NCBI RefSeq assembly: GCF_001278035.1
Contig: NZ_CP009452.1
Span: forward strand, 219,501 to 283,500
Reading direction: 5' to 3'
DNA length: 64,000 nt
From: Sphingopyxis sp. 113P3
Lineage (GTDB): Bacteria > Pseudomonadota > Alphaproteobacteria > Sphingomonadales > Sphingomonadaceae
The notes under the pieces are model-generated. The model ran no database searches. It saw only the letters and a program-made list of their open reading frames with translations, and had not been told where the DNA came from. Of the stretch, positions 25,201-35,477 are shown one piece after another; the first letter of the stretch is position 1; the number at the start of each line of letters is the position of its first letter. Both the position numbers and the translations under genes were made by a program.

Positions 25201-27081
25201 ATGCTGACGATCAATGGCCTGACCGTGCGCCTTGGTGGGCGCACCATCCTCGACCGCGCGAGCGCGAGCCTGCCGGCGAAGAGCCGGACGGGACTGATCG
25301 GCCGTAACGGCGCGGGCAAGTCGACGCTGATGAAGGCGATGATCGGCAGCCTCGAACCGGACGAGGGCGGCATCGAGATGCCGCGCAAGACGCGTATCGG
25401 CTATATTGCGCAGGAAGCGCCAAGCGGAACCGCGACGCCGTTCGAGACGGTCCTTGCAGCCGATACCGAACGCGCCGAGCTGCTTGCGCAGTCCGAAACG
25501 GTCAGAGATCCCGACCGGCTGGGCGACATTCACGAGCGGTTGATCGCGATCGATGCCTATGCCGCGCCGGCGCGGGCGGCGCGCATCCTGATCGGCCTTG
25601 GGTTCGACGAAGAGATGCAGAGCCGGCCGCTCGACAGCTTTTCCGGTGGGTGGAAGATGCGCGTTGCTCTCGCGGCTCTCCTCTTCTCGAGCCCCGATCT
25701 GCTCCTGCTCGACGAGCCATCGAACCATCTCGACCTTGAAGCCACGATGTGGCTCGAAAGCTTCCTGCGCAGTTATCCGGGGCAGCTCGTCGTGATCAGC
25801 CACGAGCGCGACCTGCTCAACAATGTCGTCGATCATATCCTGCATCTGGAGGGCGGCAAGGTGACGCTCTATCCGGGCGGATACGATGCGTTCGAGCGCC
25901 AGCGCGCCGAACGCGCGGCACAGCTCGCCGCTGCCAAGGCGGCGCAGGACGCGCAGCGCGCGAAGCTGCAGGACTATATCGCGCGCAACAGTGCTCGTGC
26001 CTCGACCGCGAAGCAGGCGCAATCGCGCGCCAAACAGCTCGCGCGCATGCAGCCGGTTGCCGCGATCGCCGAAGACCCCAGCCTGGTTTTCGATTTTCCA
26101 AGCCCCGCCGACGAGCTGAGGCCGCCTCTGATCACGCTCGATCTTGCCAGCGTCGGCTATAGGCCCGGGGAACCCGTGCTCAGCCGCCTCAACCTGCGCA
26201 TCGACCCCGACGACCGCATCGCGCTCTTGGGACGCAACGGCAATGGCAAGACGACGCTCGCGCGGCTGCTCGCGGCGCAGCTGCAACCAGAGGACGGTGC
26301 CATGGCCGCGTCCGCCAAGATGCGCGTCGGCTATTTCACGCAGTATCAGGTCGAGGAGCTCGACGGCCGCGATACGCCGCTTGGTCACATGACCCGGGTG
26401 ATGGCCGGGAAAACGCCGGGCGCCGTGCGCGCGCAGCTGGGACGCTTCGGATTTTCGGGGGCCAAGGCGACGACCGAGGTCGGCAAGCTCTCAGGCGGGG
26501 AGCGCGCGCGGCTTGCGCTCGCGCTGATCACGCGCGATGCACCGCACCTCCTCATCCTCGACGAGCCGACCAACCACCTCGATGTCGACGCGCGCGAGGC
26601 GCTGGTCCAGGCACTCAACGGCTTCGATGGCGCGGTTCTCATTGTCAGCCACGACCGTCACATGCTCGAACTCGCCGCCGACCGACTGGTGCTCGTCGAC
26701 GGCGGGACCGCGCGCGACTTTGATGGCAACATGGACGATTATGTTGACTTCATCCTCGGCAGGACCGCGAACGAGGAGGCGAAGACCGCGCCCGCGAAGC
26801 CCAGGGACGCCAAGCTCGCGCGGCAGGAGGCGGCGAAGGCGCGCGAGGCCCAGGCGGCCCTGCGCAAGTCGGCGAAAGAACTTGAGGCGCAGGCTCAGAA
26901 ACTTTCGGCGCGGATTTCGGCTATCGACCGCGCGATGTTCGATCCCGCGAGCGCTGAGCCTGCGCTCGCAAAGCTCACGATGGGCGACCTCGCGCAGCGG
27001 CGCGGCAAGCTCGCAGCGGAGCTGGAGAGCGTCGAGGCGGCATGGATGGATGCTTTGGAAGCGCTGGAAGCAGCCGCCTGA
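25201..27081 (+). CDS. ABC-F family ATPase (Uup/YheS-like)
   Basis: The protein has 626 residues from ATG 25201. Two ABC modules lie without membrane segments: Walker A GRNGAGKST (residues 34-42) and GRNGNGKTT, signatures SGGWKMR and SGGERAR, and Walker B LLLLDEPSNHLD and LLILDEPTNHLD. A charged linker of about 80 residues joins them (the P-site tRNA interaction motif position), and a C-terminal coiled coil of about 90 residues rich in Ala, Lys and Glu follows. ABC-F proteins of this layout act on ribosomes or, in Uup, on DNA branch structures. It is not an obvious antibiotic-resistance type. A longer frame upstream overlaps the SGNH gene and is rejected. Confidence 0.93.
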   Translation: MLTINGLTVRLGGRTILDRASASLPAKSRTGLIGRNGAGKSTLMKAMIGSLEPDEGGIEMPRKTRIGYIAQEAPSGTATPFETVLAADTERAELLAQSETVRDPDRLGDIHERLIAIDAYAAPARAARILIGLGFDEEMQSRPLDSFSGGWKMRVALAALLFSSPDLLLLDEPSNHLDLEATMWLESFLRSYPGQLVVISHERDLLNNVVDHILHLEGGKVTLYPGGYDAFERQRAERAAQLAAAKAAQDAQRAKLQDYIARNSARASTAKQAQSRAKQLARMQPVAAIAEDPSLVFDFPSPADELRPPLITLDLASVGYRPGEPVLSRLNLRIDPDDRIALLGRNGNGKTTLARLLAAQLQPEDGAMAASAKMRVGYFTQYQVEELDGRDTPLGHMTRVMAGKTPGAVRAQLGRFGFSGAKATTEVGKLSGGERARLALALITRDAPHLLILDEPTNHLDVDAREALVQALNGFDGAVLIVSHDRHMLELAADRLVLVDGGTARDFDGNMDDYVDFILGRTANEEAKTAPAKPRDAKLARQEAAKAREAQAALRKSAKELEAQAQKLSARISAIDRAMFDPASAEPALAKLTMGDLAQRRGKLAAELESVEAAWMDALEALEAAA

Positions 27082-27181
27082 CCCTGCTTTTCGACCCTTC
27101 CAGTCCCCCCAAGTGACGCAGGATGCAGTTATTCTAATCACGTCGCCCCGCCTGTCCCGGCATTGACTCGCTGGCCCTCAA

Positions 27182-27216
27182 CCCTCATAATAGTTTCAAT
27201 TGAAACCATATGAGGG
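27182..27216. promoter_or_regulatory. Nested dyad upstream of hpd, covering its ribosome binding site
   Basis: A perfect 14-bp palindrome GTTTCAATTGAAAC (27193-27206) is enclosed by a second inverted repeat, CCCTCATA (27182-27189) with TATGAGGG (27209-27216). The inner palindrome has the look of a MarR-type operator. The right outer arm contains the GAGGG ribosome binding site of hpd, so an RNA hairpin could also mask translation initiation. Confidence 0.6.
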
Positions 27217-27223
27217 ATTGACC

Positions 27224-28309
27224 ATGGCCGACCTGTTCGAAAATCCGTTGGGGCTCGACGGCTTCGAGTTCGTCGAATTCTCGGCGCCCGAAAAGGGGAT
27301 TCTCGAGCCGGTATTCGAGCGCATGGGCTTCACCTGCATCGCGCGCCATCGCTCGAAGGATGTGCAGCTTTGGCGCCAGGGCGACATCAACCTGATCGCC
27401 AACTACGAGCCGAAGTCGCCCGCGGCCTATTTTGCAGCCGAGCATGGCCCGTCGGCATGCGGCATGGGCTGGCGCTGCCGCGACGCCGCAAAGGCCTATG
27501 CCGAGGCGATCGACCGCGGCGCTGAGCCGGTCGAGGTGCGCACCGGTCCGATGGAACTGCGTCTGCCCGCGATCCGTGGCATCGGCGGCTCGATCATCTA
27601 TCTGATCGATCGCTATGGCGACGACCTTAGCATTTACGATATCGACTTCGTCTATGAAGACGGCGTCGATCGCCATCCCGTCGGCGCGGGGCTGAAGGTG
27701 ATCGATCATCTGACGCATAATGTGTACGGCGGACGCATGGCGCATTGGGCCGCCTTTTACGAGCGCATCGCGGGTTTCCGTGAGATTCGCTATTTTGACA
27801 TCAAGGGCGAATATACCGGCCTGACGTCGAAGGCGATGACGGCGCCCGACGGCAAGATTCGTATTCCATTGAACGAGGAAGGCGCGGGCGGAGGCGGCCA
27901 GATCGAAGAATATCTGCGCGCCTATAATGGCGAGGGTATCCAGCATATCGCCTTTGCGTGCGACGACCTCTACGCCTCGTGGGACAAGCTGAAGGTGCTC
28001 GGCAATCCCTTCGCGCCGTCACCGCCTGAAACCTATTACGAGATGCTCGACGAGCGGCTGCCGGGACATGGGGAGCCGGTCGAGGAGCTGAAGGCGCGCG
28101 GCATTCTGCTTGACGGCTCGACGACTGAAGGTGACCCCCGGCTGCTGCTCCAGATTTTCGGCCAGACGGTGATCGGTCCCGTTTTCTTCGAGTTTATCCA
28201 GCGCAAGAAGGATGAAGGCTTTGGCGAGGGTAATTTCACCGCGCTGTTCAAGTCGATGGAACTGGACCAGATCCGCCGCGGTGCGCTTGAGGTCAAAGAG
28301 GACGCCTGA
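27224..28309 (+). CDS. hpd: 4-hydroxyphenylpyruvate dioxygenase
   Basis: The protein has 361 residues from ATG 27224 behind GAGGGA. Two VOC domains are present. The iron ligands of the family are visible as His in [10 protein letters not shown], His in [11 protein letters not shown] and Glu in [10 protein letters not shown] near the C-terminus, together with the usual LLQIFGQ and [11 protein letters not shown]. The enzyme converts 4-hydroxyphenylpyruvate to homogentisate in tyrosine and phenylalanine breakdown. The next gene on the strand is another VOC protein, while homogentisate dioxygenase and fumarylacetoacetase are not in the window. Control by the upstream dyad is likely. Confidence 0.96.
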   Translation: MADLFENPLGLDGFEFVEFSAPEKGILEPVFERMGFTCIARHRSKDVQLWRQGDINLIANYEPKSPAAYFAAEHGPSACGMGWRCRDAAKAYAEAIDRGAEPVEVRTGPMELRLPAIRGIGGSIIYLIDRYGDDLSIYDIDFVYEDGVDRHPVGAGLKVIDHLTHNVYGGRMAHWAAFYERIAGFREIRYFDIKGEYTGLTSKAMTAPDGKIRIPLNEEGAGGGGQIEEYLRAYNGEGIQHIAFACDDLYASWDKLKVLGNPFAPSPPETYYEMLDERLPGHGEPVEELKARGILLDGSTTEGDPRLLLQIFGQTVIGPVFFEFIQRKKDEGFGEGNFTALFKSMELDQIRRGALEVKEDA

Positions 28310-28391
28310 TCCATCTGCTTACCCTCAGCCAGTGGCGGGGGTGGGCGAATGGCGATGCTTCAACAAGCTTTTCATGAGCGGAAGGTGTAGA

Positions 28392-28949
28392 ATGACGAGC
28401 CCCAAGAAAAGTCCCGTCAGACTGGGCGGCGTTCACCACGCCGCCTACCGCTGCAAGGACGCCAAGGAAACCGTGGAATGGTATGAGCGCATGCTCGGCA
28501 TGACCTATACGACCGCCTTTGCGGAGGATCATGTGCCGTCGACCGGCGAATATGACCCCTATATGCATGTCTTTCTCGACGCGGGCGGCGGCAACATCCT
28601 GGCCTTTTTCGAACTGCCGAACCAGCCTGGCATGGGCCGCGACGAAAATACTCCAGCCTGGGTCCAGCACCTCGCCTTCAAGGTCCGCAGCTATGACGAG
28701 CTGGTCGCGGCAAAAGCGCATCTTGAGGCAAACGGGATCGAAGTACTCGGGCCTACGCATCACGGCATTTTCAAGTCGATCTATTTCTTCGACCCCAACG
28801 GGCACCGGATCGAGCTCGCGTGCGACATCGGCACCGAGGAACAATATGCCGAGCTGCGCCGCGTCGCGCCGCTGATGCTTGAGGAATGGAGCCGGACGAA
28901 GAAGGCGCCGCGGCACGCCGACTGGCTGCACCAAGAGGCGAACGAGTAG
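28392..28949 (+). CDS. VOC-family dioxygenase-like protein
   Basis: The protein has 185 residues from ATG 28392, preceded by GGAAGG. It starts with GGVHHAAYRCKDAKETVEWY, shows HLAFKV in the middle and ends with YFFDPNGHRIELAC, so the His/His/Glu metal set of extradiol-type VOC proteins seems present. Its position 82 bases after hpd on the same strand points to a role in tyrosine breakdown or in handling a related aromatic intermediate. The C-terminal 40 residues extend beyond the fold and are charged. Confidence 0.85.
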   Translation: MTSPKKSPVRLGGVHHAAYRCKDAKETVEWYERMLGMTYTTAFAEDHVPSTGEYDPYMHVFLDAGGGNILAFFELPNQPGMGRDENTPAWVQHLAFKVRSYDELVAAKAHLEANGIEVLGPTHHGIFKSIYFFDPNGHRIELACDIGTEEQYAELRRVAPLMLEEWSRTKKAPRHADWLHQEANE

Positions 28950-28960
28950 GTTCGACGGGT

Positions 28961-29638
28961 TTAGCTGCGATCGAGCCCAATGCTTTCGAGCGTTGCACCG
29001 CTGCACTTGTCGGCGGTCTTGTCTCCGCCGCCGGACAGCGCGCCGACTATCAGAAATCCGGCGACCACCGCGACCAGAAATCCGCCCGCGACCCAGGCGA
29101 GATATTTGTCGATGAACGCCTTGATCGGCGCCCCGAACAACCGGAACAAGATGCCCACGAGCATGAAAGAGAAGGCGCGGCTGGCGAGGCTTGCCCACAG
29201 AAAGGTCCAGAAATTCATGTGGATGAAGCCGGCGGTGATCGTCAGCAGTTTGAAGGGGATGGGCGTCGCGCCCTTCACAAGGATGATTTCGGCGCCATAG
29301 TCGCGAAGGTAGCAGGCCGCGGGAGGAAAGGCCTCGGTGAGGCCCAGCACACCGAGCAGCCAGAGCCCGACGCTCTCGTAGAGGAAGAAGCCAATTGCGT
29401 AACCAAGCACGCCGCCGGCGACCGAGGCGAGCGTGCAGATGAGCGCGTAGCGCACGGCCTTTTGCGGATTGGCGAGGCACATCAGCCCCAGCATCGGGTG
29501 CGGGGGGATGGGAAAGAAGCTCGCTTCGACGAAGGAGACAAGGGCAAGCCAGAACTCGGCGTGGGGGTGAGCCGACTTCTCCATGGTCCAGTTGTAGAGG
29601 TTCTGGATCATGGACTTGTTGCGCGGGGTGGCGGTCAT
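28961..29638 (-). CDS. YqaA/DedA-family (VTT domain) membrane protein
   Basis: The protein has 225 residues from ATG 29638 with AAGGAG upstream. It has several membrane segments, an N-terminal amphipathic part and the central VTT/SNARE-associated motif around GYAIGFFLYE and VKGATPIPFKLLTITAGFIHMNF. That motif includes the re-entrant loop with the glycine-phenylalanine pattern of the DedA superfamily. The YqaA branch is linked to lipid scrambling, membrane homeostasis and stress resistance. A C-terminal hydrophobic helix is followed by a hydrophilic tail with one Cys. It is convergent with the VOC gene, 11 bases away. Confidence 0.85.
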   Translation of the reverse strand: MTATPRNKSMIQNLYNWTMEKSAHPHAEFWLALVSFVEASFFPIPPHPMLGLMCLANPQKAVRYALICTLASVAGGVLGYAIGFFLYESVGLWLLGVLGLTEAFPPAACYLRDYGAEIILVKGATPIPFKLLTITAGFIHMNFWTFLWASLASRAFSFMLVGILFRLFGAPIKAFIDKYLAWVAGGFLVAVVAGFLIVGALSGGGDKTADKCSGATLESIGLDRS

Positions 29639-29813
29639 GCTGCTCCTTGTCGCCGGGTCAGGATGACCCCCGTCCCCTATGCCGCTCGCGTCTGGCGAAA
29701 TAAAGCCCCGGCATGTCCCCCCGCGATGGGGCGAGGCAGCGCGCGCTTTGCGCATCGCGCTTGGAGAGCCTGCACGTTGCCCCGCTCCCCGTGGCAAGGA
29801 TCATTTAGCAGGA

Positions 29814-31406
29814 TCAATGGCGAAAATGCCGCATCCCGGTGAACACCATCGCCAATCCCGCCTCGTTCGCTGCTGCGATCACTTCGTCGTCGCGGATCGA
29901 GCCCCCCGGCTGGATGACGCAGGTCGCGCCCGCCTCGACGGCTGCGAGCAGGCCGTCGGCGAAGGGAAAGAAGGCATCGCTCGCCACCGCGCTGCCGACG
30001 GTCCGCGGCCGTGCCCAGCCGTGACTTTCAGCAGCTTCGCGAGCCTTTGCCGCCGCGATCCGCGCGCTGTCCCGGCGGTTCATCTGCCCCGCGCCGATGC
30101 CCGCGGTCGAACCGCCCTTTGCATAGACGATCGCGTTCGATTTAACATGCTTGGCGACGGTCCATGCGAACAGCGCATCCCTCAGTTCCTCGTCGGACGG
30201 GGCGCGGTCGGTAACGACCTTCAGAGCGTCGGGATCGATGCGGCCATTGTCGCGGCTCTGTACCAGCCAGCCGCCAGTGATTCCCTTGAGGACCAGCCCG
30301 TCGCGCGCGGGATCGGGCAGTTCGCCGGTTAGCAGAAGGCGAAGATTCTTCTTCTTGGCGAACACCGCGCGCGCGTCGGCGTCGGCGTCGGGGGCGCACA
30401 CGACTTCGGTGAAAATCCCGCTGATCAGTTCCGCGGTCTCTCCGTCGAGCGGGCGGTTCACGGCAATGATCCCGCCGAAAGCCGACACATCATCGCACTT
30501 CAGTGCCGCGTCATAGGCCTCGGCGATCGTCGCTGCACTCGCGACGCCGCAGGGGTTGGCGTGCTTGACGATGACGCAGGTGGGATCGGCGTCGCGGAAT
30601 TCGGAAACAAGCTCGAGTGCGGCATCGGCATCGTTGATATTGTTATAGCTCAGCTCCTTGCCTTGCACCTGTTCGGCGCCGGCAATGCCGCGCGGCCCGG
30701 GAACGGAGGGAATATAGAGCGCCGCCTTCTGATGCGGATTCTCGCCGTAGCGCAACGCGTTGGCGAGCTTTGCGGTGAGCGGAAGCGTGTCGGGGAAGGT
30801 CTTCTCCTGATCGGCGATCGCGAACCAGCGGGCAATCGTGCCGTCATAATTTGCCGTGTGGGCGAAGGCCGTCGCCGCGAGCCGCCTGCGCAGCGCAAGA
30901 CTGGTCGCGCCTCCGTTGGCATCCATTTCCGCAATAACCGCTGCATAATCCTCAGGCTCGGTCACAATGCCGACGAAAGCGTGATTTTTCGCCGCCGAAC
31001 GGACCATCGCCGGACCTCCGATATCGATATTCTCGATAATCATATCCCGGTCAGCACCGCTCAGCATTGTTTTCAGGAAGGGGTAGAGGTTGACCACGAC
31101 AAGGTCGATCGCGCCGATACCGTGCTGCTCCATCGCCGCGACATGCGCCGCGTCGTCTCGCACGGCAAGGATGCCGCCGTGGACCGTCGGGTGCAGCGTC
31201 TTGACGCGGCCGTCCATCATCTCGGGAAAACCAGTAAGGTCAGCGACGTCGAGCACGCTGTGCCCCGCTTCGCGCAAGGCCTTCGCAGTCCCGCCGGTGG
31301 ACACAAGTTCGACCCCATGGCGAACAAGCGCGGCGGCAAGCTCGGCGAGCCCGGCTTTGTCGCTGACGGAGAGGAGCGCACGGCGGACGGGAACGAGATC
31401 GGTCAT
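29814..31406 (-). CDS. purH: Bifunctional AICAR transformylase/IMP cyclohydrolase
   Basis: The protein has 530 residues, the normal length. The N-terminal MGS-like IMP cyclohydrolase domain has [24 protein letters not shown] and NLYPF. The C-terminal transformylase domain has [31 protein letters not shown] and the terminal [18 protein letters not shown] block. It catalyses the last two steps of IMP synthesis. It follows the heparinase-like gene after 107 bases on the same strand. Confidence 0.98.
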   Translation of the reverse strand: MTDLVPVRRALLSVSDKAGLAELAAALVRHGVELVSTGGTAKALREAGHSVLDVADLTGFPEMMDGRVKTLHPTVHGGILAVRDDAAHVAAMEQHGIGAIDLVVVNLYPFLKTMLSGADRDMIIENIDIGGPAMVRSAAKNHAFVGIVTEPEDYAAVIAEMDANGGATSLALRRRLAATAFAHTANYDGTIARWFAIADQEKTFPDTLPLTAKLANALRYGENPHQKAALYIPSVPGPRGIAGAEQVQGKELSYNNINDADAALELVSEFRDADPTCVIVKHANPCGVASAATIAEAYDAALKCDDVSAFGGIIAVNRPLDGETAELISGIFTEVVCAPDADADARAVFAKKKNLRLLLTGELPDPARDGLVLKGITGGWLVQSRDNGRIDPDALKVVTDRAPSDEELRDALFAWTVAKHVKSNAIVYAKGGSTAGIGAGQMNRRDSARIAAAKAREAAESHGWARPRTVGSAVASDAFFPFADGLLAAVEAGATCVIQPGGSIRDDEVIAAANEAGLAMVFTGMRHFRH

Positions 31407-31513
31407 GGGAGAAGGCCTCGGTTGGCGGTGGAAGGGGTCGCCGCCGCCCTAGGCTGCCGATCGCCCTTCGGCAAGGTTTTGGAGCGGTCCGGGCAGCGGT
31501 TCGCGCGGAACCG

Positions 31514-33265
31514 TCAGCCAATATGCTTGAAGATCCAGCCGATGCTCGCGCCGCCCGCCGGGGCAATACTGGTGACGACAAGCTGCTCGGTCGGGTGTGG
31601 GCGGCCTTCGCCGTCCACCCACAGACTCTCTTCGACTGCGAGGCTGCCCTCAGAGGTGCGAAACTGCCACAGCGGTCCCGCGGCAATGCGCAGCAGCGCC
31701 CCCAAGCCGTCGGCCGTCAGGCTTGCGGAGATATTGGGGCCGAGGTGGAAGCGCAGCGCAAAACTCTTCTCGCCCTTGCGCCGCGTGCGCGGGGCGGGAA
31801 GCAGCATGTCCTCGCCTCGCAGTTCGCGGCCGTTCGGCGAAAGGATGAGGAGGCGCCGGTGGATCAGCCCGTGGCGGCGCGCATAGCCGTCGTGGCTCAT
31901 CTCGAGCCGGCTCCCCTGCGTGGTCTCGCGCCGGTCGAGCTCGACCTCGGTCACGCCCTTGCCGAGCGACCCGTTGGCGAGGATTGCAGTCGAATTGCTG
32001 TCGGCGACGACCAGTGTCGAATGCGCAGCGGTGGTGCGCAGTCCGCGCGCGAGGTCGGCGGGGATCGTCGCGCCGGTCAGCGCGGCGCCGCCGCAATTGA
32101 CGACGATGCGTTCATCGCCGTCGGACATCTCGAAGGCGAGGGTGGAGGCGCAGCCTGCTTCGGTCACGCGGGCGATGGGCGGTGGGGCGGCGTCGGCGAG
32201 GACAACGACCTTGTTTCCGACGAGTCGCTGATAGCCCCAGTCGCGCGCCTGTTTGAGGGGGCGTGTGCGTACCCCGCTTGCGGCGACGATCGCCTGGATA
32301 CGCTCGGGCGGCGTCGCGCCGCTGCCCTGCCAGCTTCCCATGCTGCCATCGCTGTGGGTGAGGCCGAGCAGCGCCGGAACCGCGCGCGCGAGGACCTCCT
32401 GCACAAAGGGTGGTACCTCCATCCGGCGCATCTCGTAGGTTCGCGCGAGCATCGACAGCACCATGATCGCGTCCTGCTGCGCCTGCGGCGAACGCGAGAT
32501 GGTGCCTCCATCGGCGTAGAAGCTGGTTTCAAGCACCTTGCGCAGACCTGCCTCGCCGAACACCTGCCGCGGCTCGCCGCCAGGCATGAGAAGCGAGGCG
32601 GCGACGATGCCGACCCAGGCTACGAGCTGGCCAACCCCGGGGCGCGTCTTGTCTGCGATCCGGTCGAGGTGACGCGCGGAGCGTGCGAGATGGTTGAGCA
32701 CGGCGGAACGGTAGATGAGGTCGCTCGAGGAGAGGATCAGCGGCGCGTGGCTCGCCCAGAAGAGGATGCGCCAGCCGCTGTTCTCAGCGCTCCACGCGGG
32801 CTCGCTGACCGTCTCGCCGTGCGCTGCGAGCCACTGACGAACGAGCTGCTCGGCGATCGGCGCGGTTTCGGCGCGGGTGCCCGCGGCAGCGAGGTCGCGC
32901 AGCCACGCAAAGCTGTGCAGATAATCGGCAAAGGCCGGCGCGACCGTGAGTGCTGTGAAGTCGAGTTCTCCGATCGGCTGCTTGAGGCCGCGGTGAAGGA
33001 AATGGCCGGCACGGATCGCGGTCCCGGCGCGTGCGTCGCCTGGAACGGGGTCCTCAGGCACGCCGAGCAGCTTCAGCGGAAAGCGGCCCTTGAGGCGGAG
33101 GGCGTGGAGCGGCGTGCGCCAGGTCAGCCGGGTGATGTGGTTGGCGATCCGGTCCCCCAAGGACAGACCCTTATCCGCCGGCAGGCGGATGAGGCGCTTG
33201 CCCGGCTCGATCGTGTCGTCGAGCGTCTCGGGGCTGTCGTCGGGTGCGTCGGTCGCGCCGTTCAC
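31514..33265 (-). CDS. Heparinase II/III-family protein
   Basis: The protein has 583 residues. The N-terminal two thirds is an alpha/alpha toroid-type region with many Trp and aromatic positions (ENSGWRILFWASHAPL, TISRSPQAQQD). The C-terminal part is the beta-rich Hepar_II_III domain with TTAAHSTLVVADSNS and the MSHDGYARRHGLIHRR block, where the His/Tyr/Arg residues of these polysaccharide lyases occur. No signal peptide is visible. The gene sits between rpe and purH, an order I recall as common in sphingomonads. The real substrate, an acidic or exopolysaccharide, is unknown. Confidence 0.88.
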   Translation of the reverse strand: MNGATDAPDDSPETLDDTIEPGKRLIRLPADKGLSLGDRIANHITRLTWRTPLHALRLKGRFPLKLLGVPEDPVPGDARAGTAIRAGHFLHRGLKQPIGELDFTALTVAPAFADYLHSFAWLRDLAAAGTRAETAPIAEQLVRQWLAAHGETVSEPAWSAENSGWRILFWASHAPLILSSSDLIYRSAVLNHLARSARHLDRIADKTRPGVGQLVAWVGIVAASLLMPGGEPRQVFGEAGLRKVLETSFYADGGTISRSPQAQQDAIMVLSMLARTYEMRRMEVPPFVQEVLARAVPALLGLTHSDGSMGSWQGSGATPPERIQAIVAASGVRTRPLKQARDWGYQRLVGNKVVVLADAAPPPIARVTEAGCASTLAFEMSDGDERIVVNCGGAALTGATIPADLARGLRTTAAHSTLVVADSNSTAILANGSLGKGVTEVELDRRETTQGSRLEMSHDGYARRHGLIHRRLLILSPNGRELRGEDMLLPAPRTRRKGEKSFALRFHLGPNISASLTADGLGALLRIAAGPLWQFRTSEGSLAVEESLWVDGEGRPHPTEQLVVTSIAPAGGASIGWIFKHIG

Positions 33266-33280
33266 CGCTGTCCTCTCCCG

Positions 33281-33955
33281 TCAGGCACCACGCAGCCGCC
33301 GGATATTGTCGGCATAGACAGCGGGACCGCCCTTGAAGGTCGCCGTGCCCGCGACGAGGACGTCAGCGCCGGCCGCGATGGCCTGCGGCGCGGTGGCGGC
33401 GTCAATGCCGCCGTCGACTTCGAGCCTTATGTCGCGCCCGGACTTGTCGATCATCTTGCGAACGGCCTCGATCTTGCGCAGCTGGCTTGCGATGAAGCTC
33501 TGGCCTCCGAAGCCGGGGTTGACGCTCATCACCAGGACGAGGTCGATATCGTCGATCAGATAATCGAGCATCTTCGCGGGCGTCCCGGGGTTGAGCGACA
33601 CGCCAGCCTGCTTGCCGAGCGACTTGATGTGCTGGACAGTGCGATGGATATGCGGCCCGGCTTCGGGGTGGACGGTGATGATATCGGCACCCGCGGCGGC
33701 AAAGGCGTCGAGGAAATGATCGACCGGCGAGATCATCAGATGGACGTCGAATGGCAAGGCAGAGTGGGGGCGCAGTGCCTTTACGACCATCGGGCCGATC
33801 GTCAGATTGGGGACGTAATGGCCGTCCATGACGTCGATATGGACCCAGTCGGCGCCGGCTTCCTCGATCGCGCGTACCTCATCGCCAAGCCGCGCAAAAT
33901 CAGCGCTGAGGATCGAGGGGGCGATGCGGATGGGGGCGGGATCGGGGGCGGTCAT
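33281..33955 (-). CDS. rpe: Ribulose-phosphate 3-epimerase
   Basis: The protein has 224 residues of a TIM barrel with all family motifs: [51 protein letters not shown] and LEVDGGI with the second catalytic Asp. It interconverts ribulose 5-phosphate and xylulose 5-phosphate in the pentose phosphate pathway. It is followed after 15 bases by the heparinase II/III gene, so the two are probably one transcript. Confidence 0.98.
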   Translation of the reverse strand: MTAPDPAPIRIAPSILSADFARLGDEVRAIEEAGADWVHIDVMDGHYVPNLTIGPMVVKALRPHSALPFDVHLMISPVDHFLDAFAAAGADIITVHPEAGPHIHRTVQHIKSLGKQAGVSLNPGTPAKMLDYLIDDIDLVLVMSVNPGFGGQSFIASQLRKIEAVRKMIDKSGRDIRLEVDGGIDAATAPQAIAAGADVLVAGTATFKGGPAVYADNIRRLRGA

Positions 33956-34052
33956 GGAGACCGGCCTTAACCATCAAGCGAAGGGTGGGCAAGGTGTCGT
34001 CCGCGAGGGTGCGCCGGCTATCCCGAATATTCGGTCGGCTGACGGCGCGCGG

Positions 34053-34343
34053 CTATTTGCCGCGACCCTTTCGCGGCCGCTTGTCCGCCGCACGATCGCC
34101 CCAGCGCCACCGCCAACCGCCCTTGGTCCGGGCATGGTAGAGCGGCAACGGCGCGAACGCCGCGATGAAGAGAAGGATCGTCATTATGACGGTTTCCTTC
34201 TTGAGCAGCATCGCAAGGCATGCGATCAGCGCGACATGCATGGCAAGCATCACCCAGCCCTGCCACGCGATCGGCAGGCCGGCGCCATAGCCGTGGGTCT
34301 TGGGGCGGAACCAGGGGCGATCGTCGAGGAAGAGGTGGAGCAT
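34053..34343 (-). CDS. Small membrane protein of the SPFH mini-operon
   Basis: The protein has 96 residues with two predicted membrane segments (AWQGWVMLAMHVALIACLAMLL and VIMTILLFIAAFAPLPLY) and a very basic C-terminal tail (RWRWGDRAADKRPRKGRGK). No family is recognised. Its start shares a base with the stop of the ribbon-helix-helix gene, so it is co-translated with it and belongs to the SPFH transcription unit. Confidence 0.7.
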   Translation of the reverse strand: MLHLFLDDRPWFRPKTHGYGAGLPIAWQGWVMLAMHVALIACLAMLLKKETVIMTILLFIAAFAPLPLYHARTKGGWRWRWGDRAADKRPRKGRGK

Positions 34344-34543
34344 CAGTCAATCTCCTTGGGTGGGCGTCCGCGTCTGGGTGGCTGGGGTGGCTTCACCGTG
34401 ACACCGCGCCGTGCCAGTGCCTCGCGCAGCAGCACTTCGATCTCGGCGTTGGCGCTGCGCAGATCGGCGGCCGCCGTGCGCTCGATCGCCGCGTAGAGCG
34501 CGGGATCGAGGCGGAGGGCAAAAGCTTTCTTGGACGCGGGCAT
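34343..34543 (-). CDS. Ribbon-helix-helix (Arc-type) DNA-binding protein with AT-hook-like tail
   Basis: The protein has 66 residues. Residues 5-50 (KAFALRLDPALYAAIERTAA, then DLRSANAEIEVLLREALARR) form the beta strand and two helices of an Arc/HicB-like ribbon-helix-helix. The last residues include RRGRPPKE, which fits the AT-hook core R-G-R-P. Such proteins usually dimerise and repress their own operon. The AT-rich 30-bp dyad in front of the SPFH gene is a natural target. It lies 19 bases after the SPFH gene and overlaps the next gene by one base. Confidence 0.8.
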   Translation of the reverse strand: MPASKKAFALRLDPALYAAIERTAAADLRSANAEIEVLLREALARRGVTVKPPQPPRRGRPPKEID

Positions 34544-34562
34544 GATTCAGCCTTGCGGGCGC

Positions 34563-35468
34563 TCAATAGAGCGAGCCTGTGTTGACCACCGGCTGGGTGT
34601 CGCGCTCGCCGCACAGCACGACCATCAGGTTCGACACCATCGCCGCCTTGCGCTCGTCGTCGAGATGCACGACATCCTTTTCGGAGAGGTGCTGAAGGGC
34701 CATTTCGACCATCGTCACCGCGCCCTCGACAAGCTTCTTGCGCGCCGCGATCACGGCTTCGGCCTGCTGGCGGCGGAGCATCGCGCCGGCAATCTCCTGG
34801 GCGTAGGCGAGGTGGGTGAGGCCGCATTCGTCGACCGTAATCCCTGCGACCGCGAGCCGCTCGATCAGCGCCTTGCGCAGTTCCTCGCCGACCTCGTCAT
34901 GGTTGCCGCGCAGCGTGATTTCCTGATGCTCGATATCGTCATAGGGATAGCGTGAGCCGATCGACCGCACCGCCGCCTCGATCTGCGCGAGCACGAACTC
35001 CTTGTAATCGTCGACGTCGAACAGCGCCTGGGCAGTGTCGGTGACGCGCCACACGACCTGTGCAGCCATCTCGATGGGGTTGCCGCGCAGATCATTGACC
35101 TTGATCTTGTCCGAGATGATGTTGTTCGCGCGCACGGCGATCTTCTTGCGGCTGAGCCAAGGCAGCACCCAGCGCAGCCCGGTTTCCCGGTCGGTACCCT
35201 TGTAGCTCCCGAAAAGCTGGATCGCTGCTGCCTCATTCGGGTTGATAAGGTAGAAGCCGCAAAGGATGAGCGAGCCAATGACGGCGGAGAGAACGACAAC
35301 CGCCCATTTCCACCCGACCTGAACTTCGGCCGTCCCGTTGCTGATCCCGGCCCACAGCGCGAGCGCCAGCAGCAGGAGCCAGATGAAGAGCATGAGATAG
35401 CCGCTCGCGGTTGCCGCGCGCACTTCGCGCGTCGGGTTCAGCGCGGCTGTTGCAATCGAATCATTCAT
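34563..35468 (-). CDS. SPFH/band 7 domain membrane protein
   Basis: The protein has 301 residues with two membrane helices near the N-terminus ([18 protein letters not shown] and [20 protein letters not shown]). A band 7 domain ([20 protein letters not shown] to about residue 220) follows, then a helical C-terminal region rich in Ala, Glu and Lys with [22 protein letters not shown]. This resembles the bacterial SPFH1-type stomatin-like scaffold proteins of the inner membrane. A GGAGGG site precedes the ATG, and the AT-rich dyad lies only ten bases upstream. It is the first gene of a three-gene operon. Confidence 0.9.
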   Translation of the reverse strand: MNDSIATAALNPTREVRAATASGYLMLFIWLLLLALALWAGISNGTAEVQVGWKWAVVVLSAVIGSLILCGFYLINPNEAAAIQLFGSYKGTDRETGLRWVLPWLSRKKIAVRANNIISDKIKVNDLRGNPIEMAAQVVWRVTDTAQALFDVDDYKEFVLAQIEAAVRSIGSRYPYDDIEHQEITLRGNHDEVGEELRKALIERLAVAGITVDECGLTHLAYAQEIAGAMLRRQQAEAVIAARKKLVEGAVTMVEMALQHLSEKDVVHLDDERKAAMVSNLMVVLCGERDTQPVVNTGSLY

Positions 35469-35477
35469 GACGCCCTC

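Noticed and set aside
31523..33970. 815-codon plus-strand frame over the heparinase and rpe genes
   Set aside because: The opposite strand encodes a complete heparinase II/III protein and rpe with all motifs. The plus-strand product is unrelated to any family.
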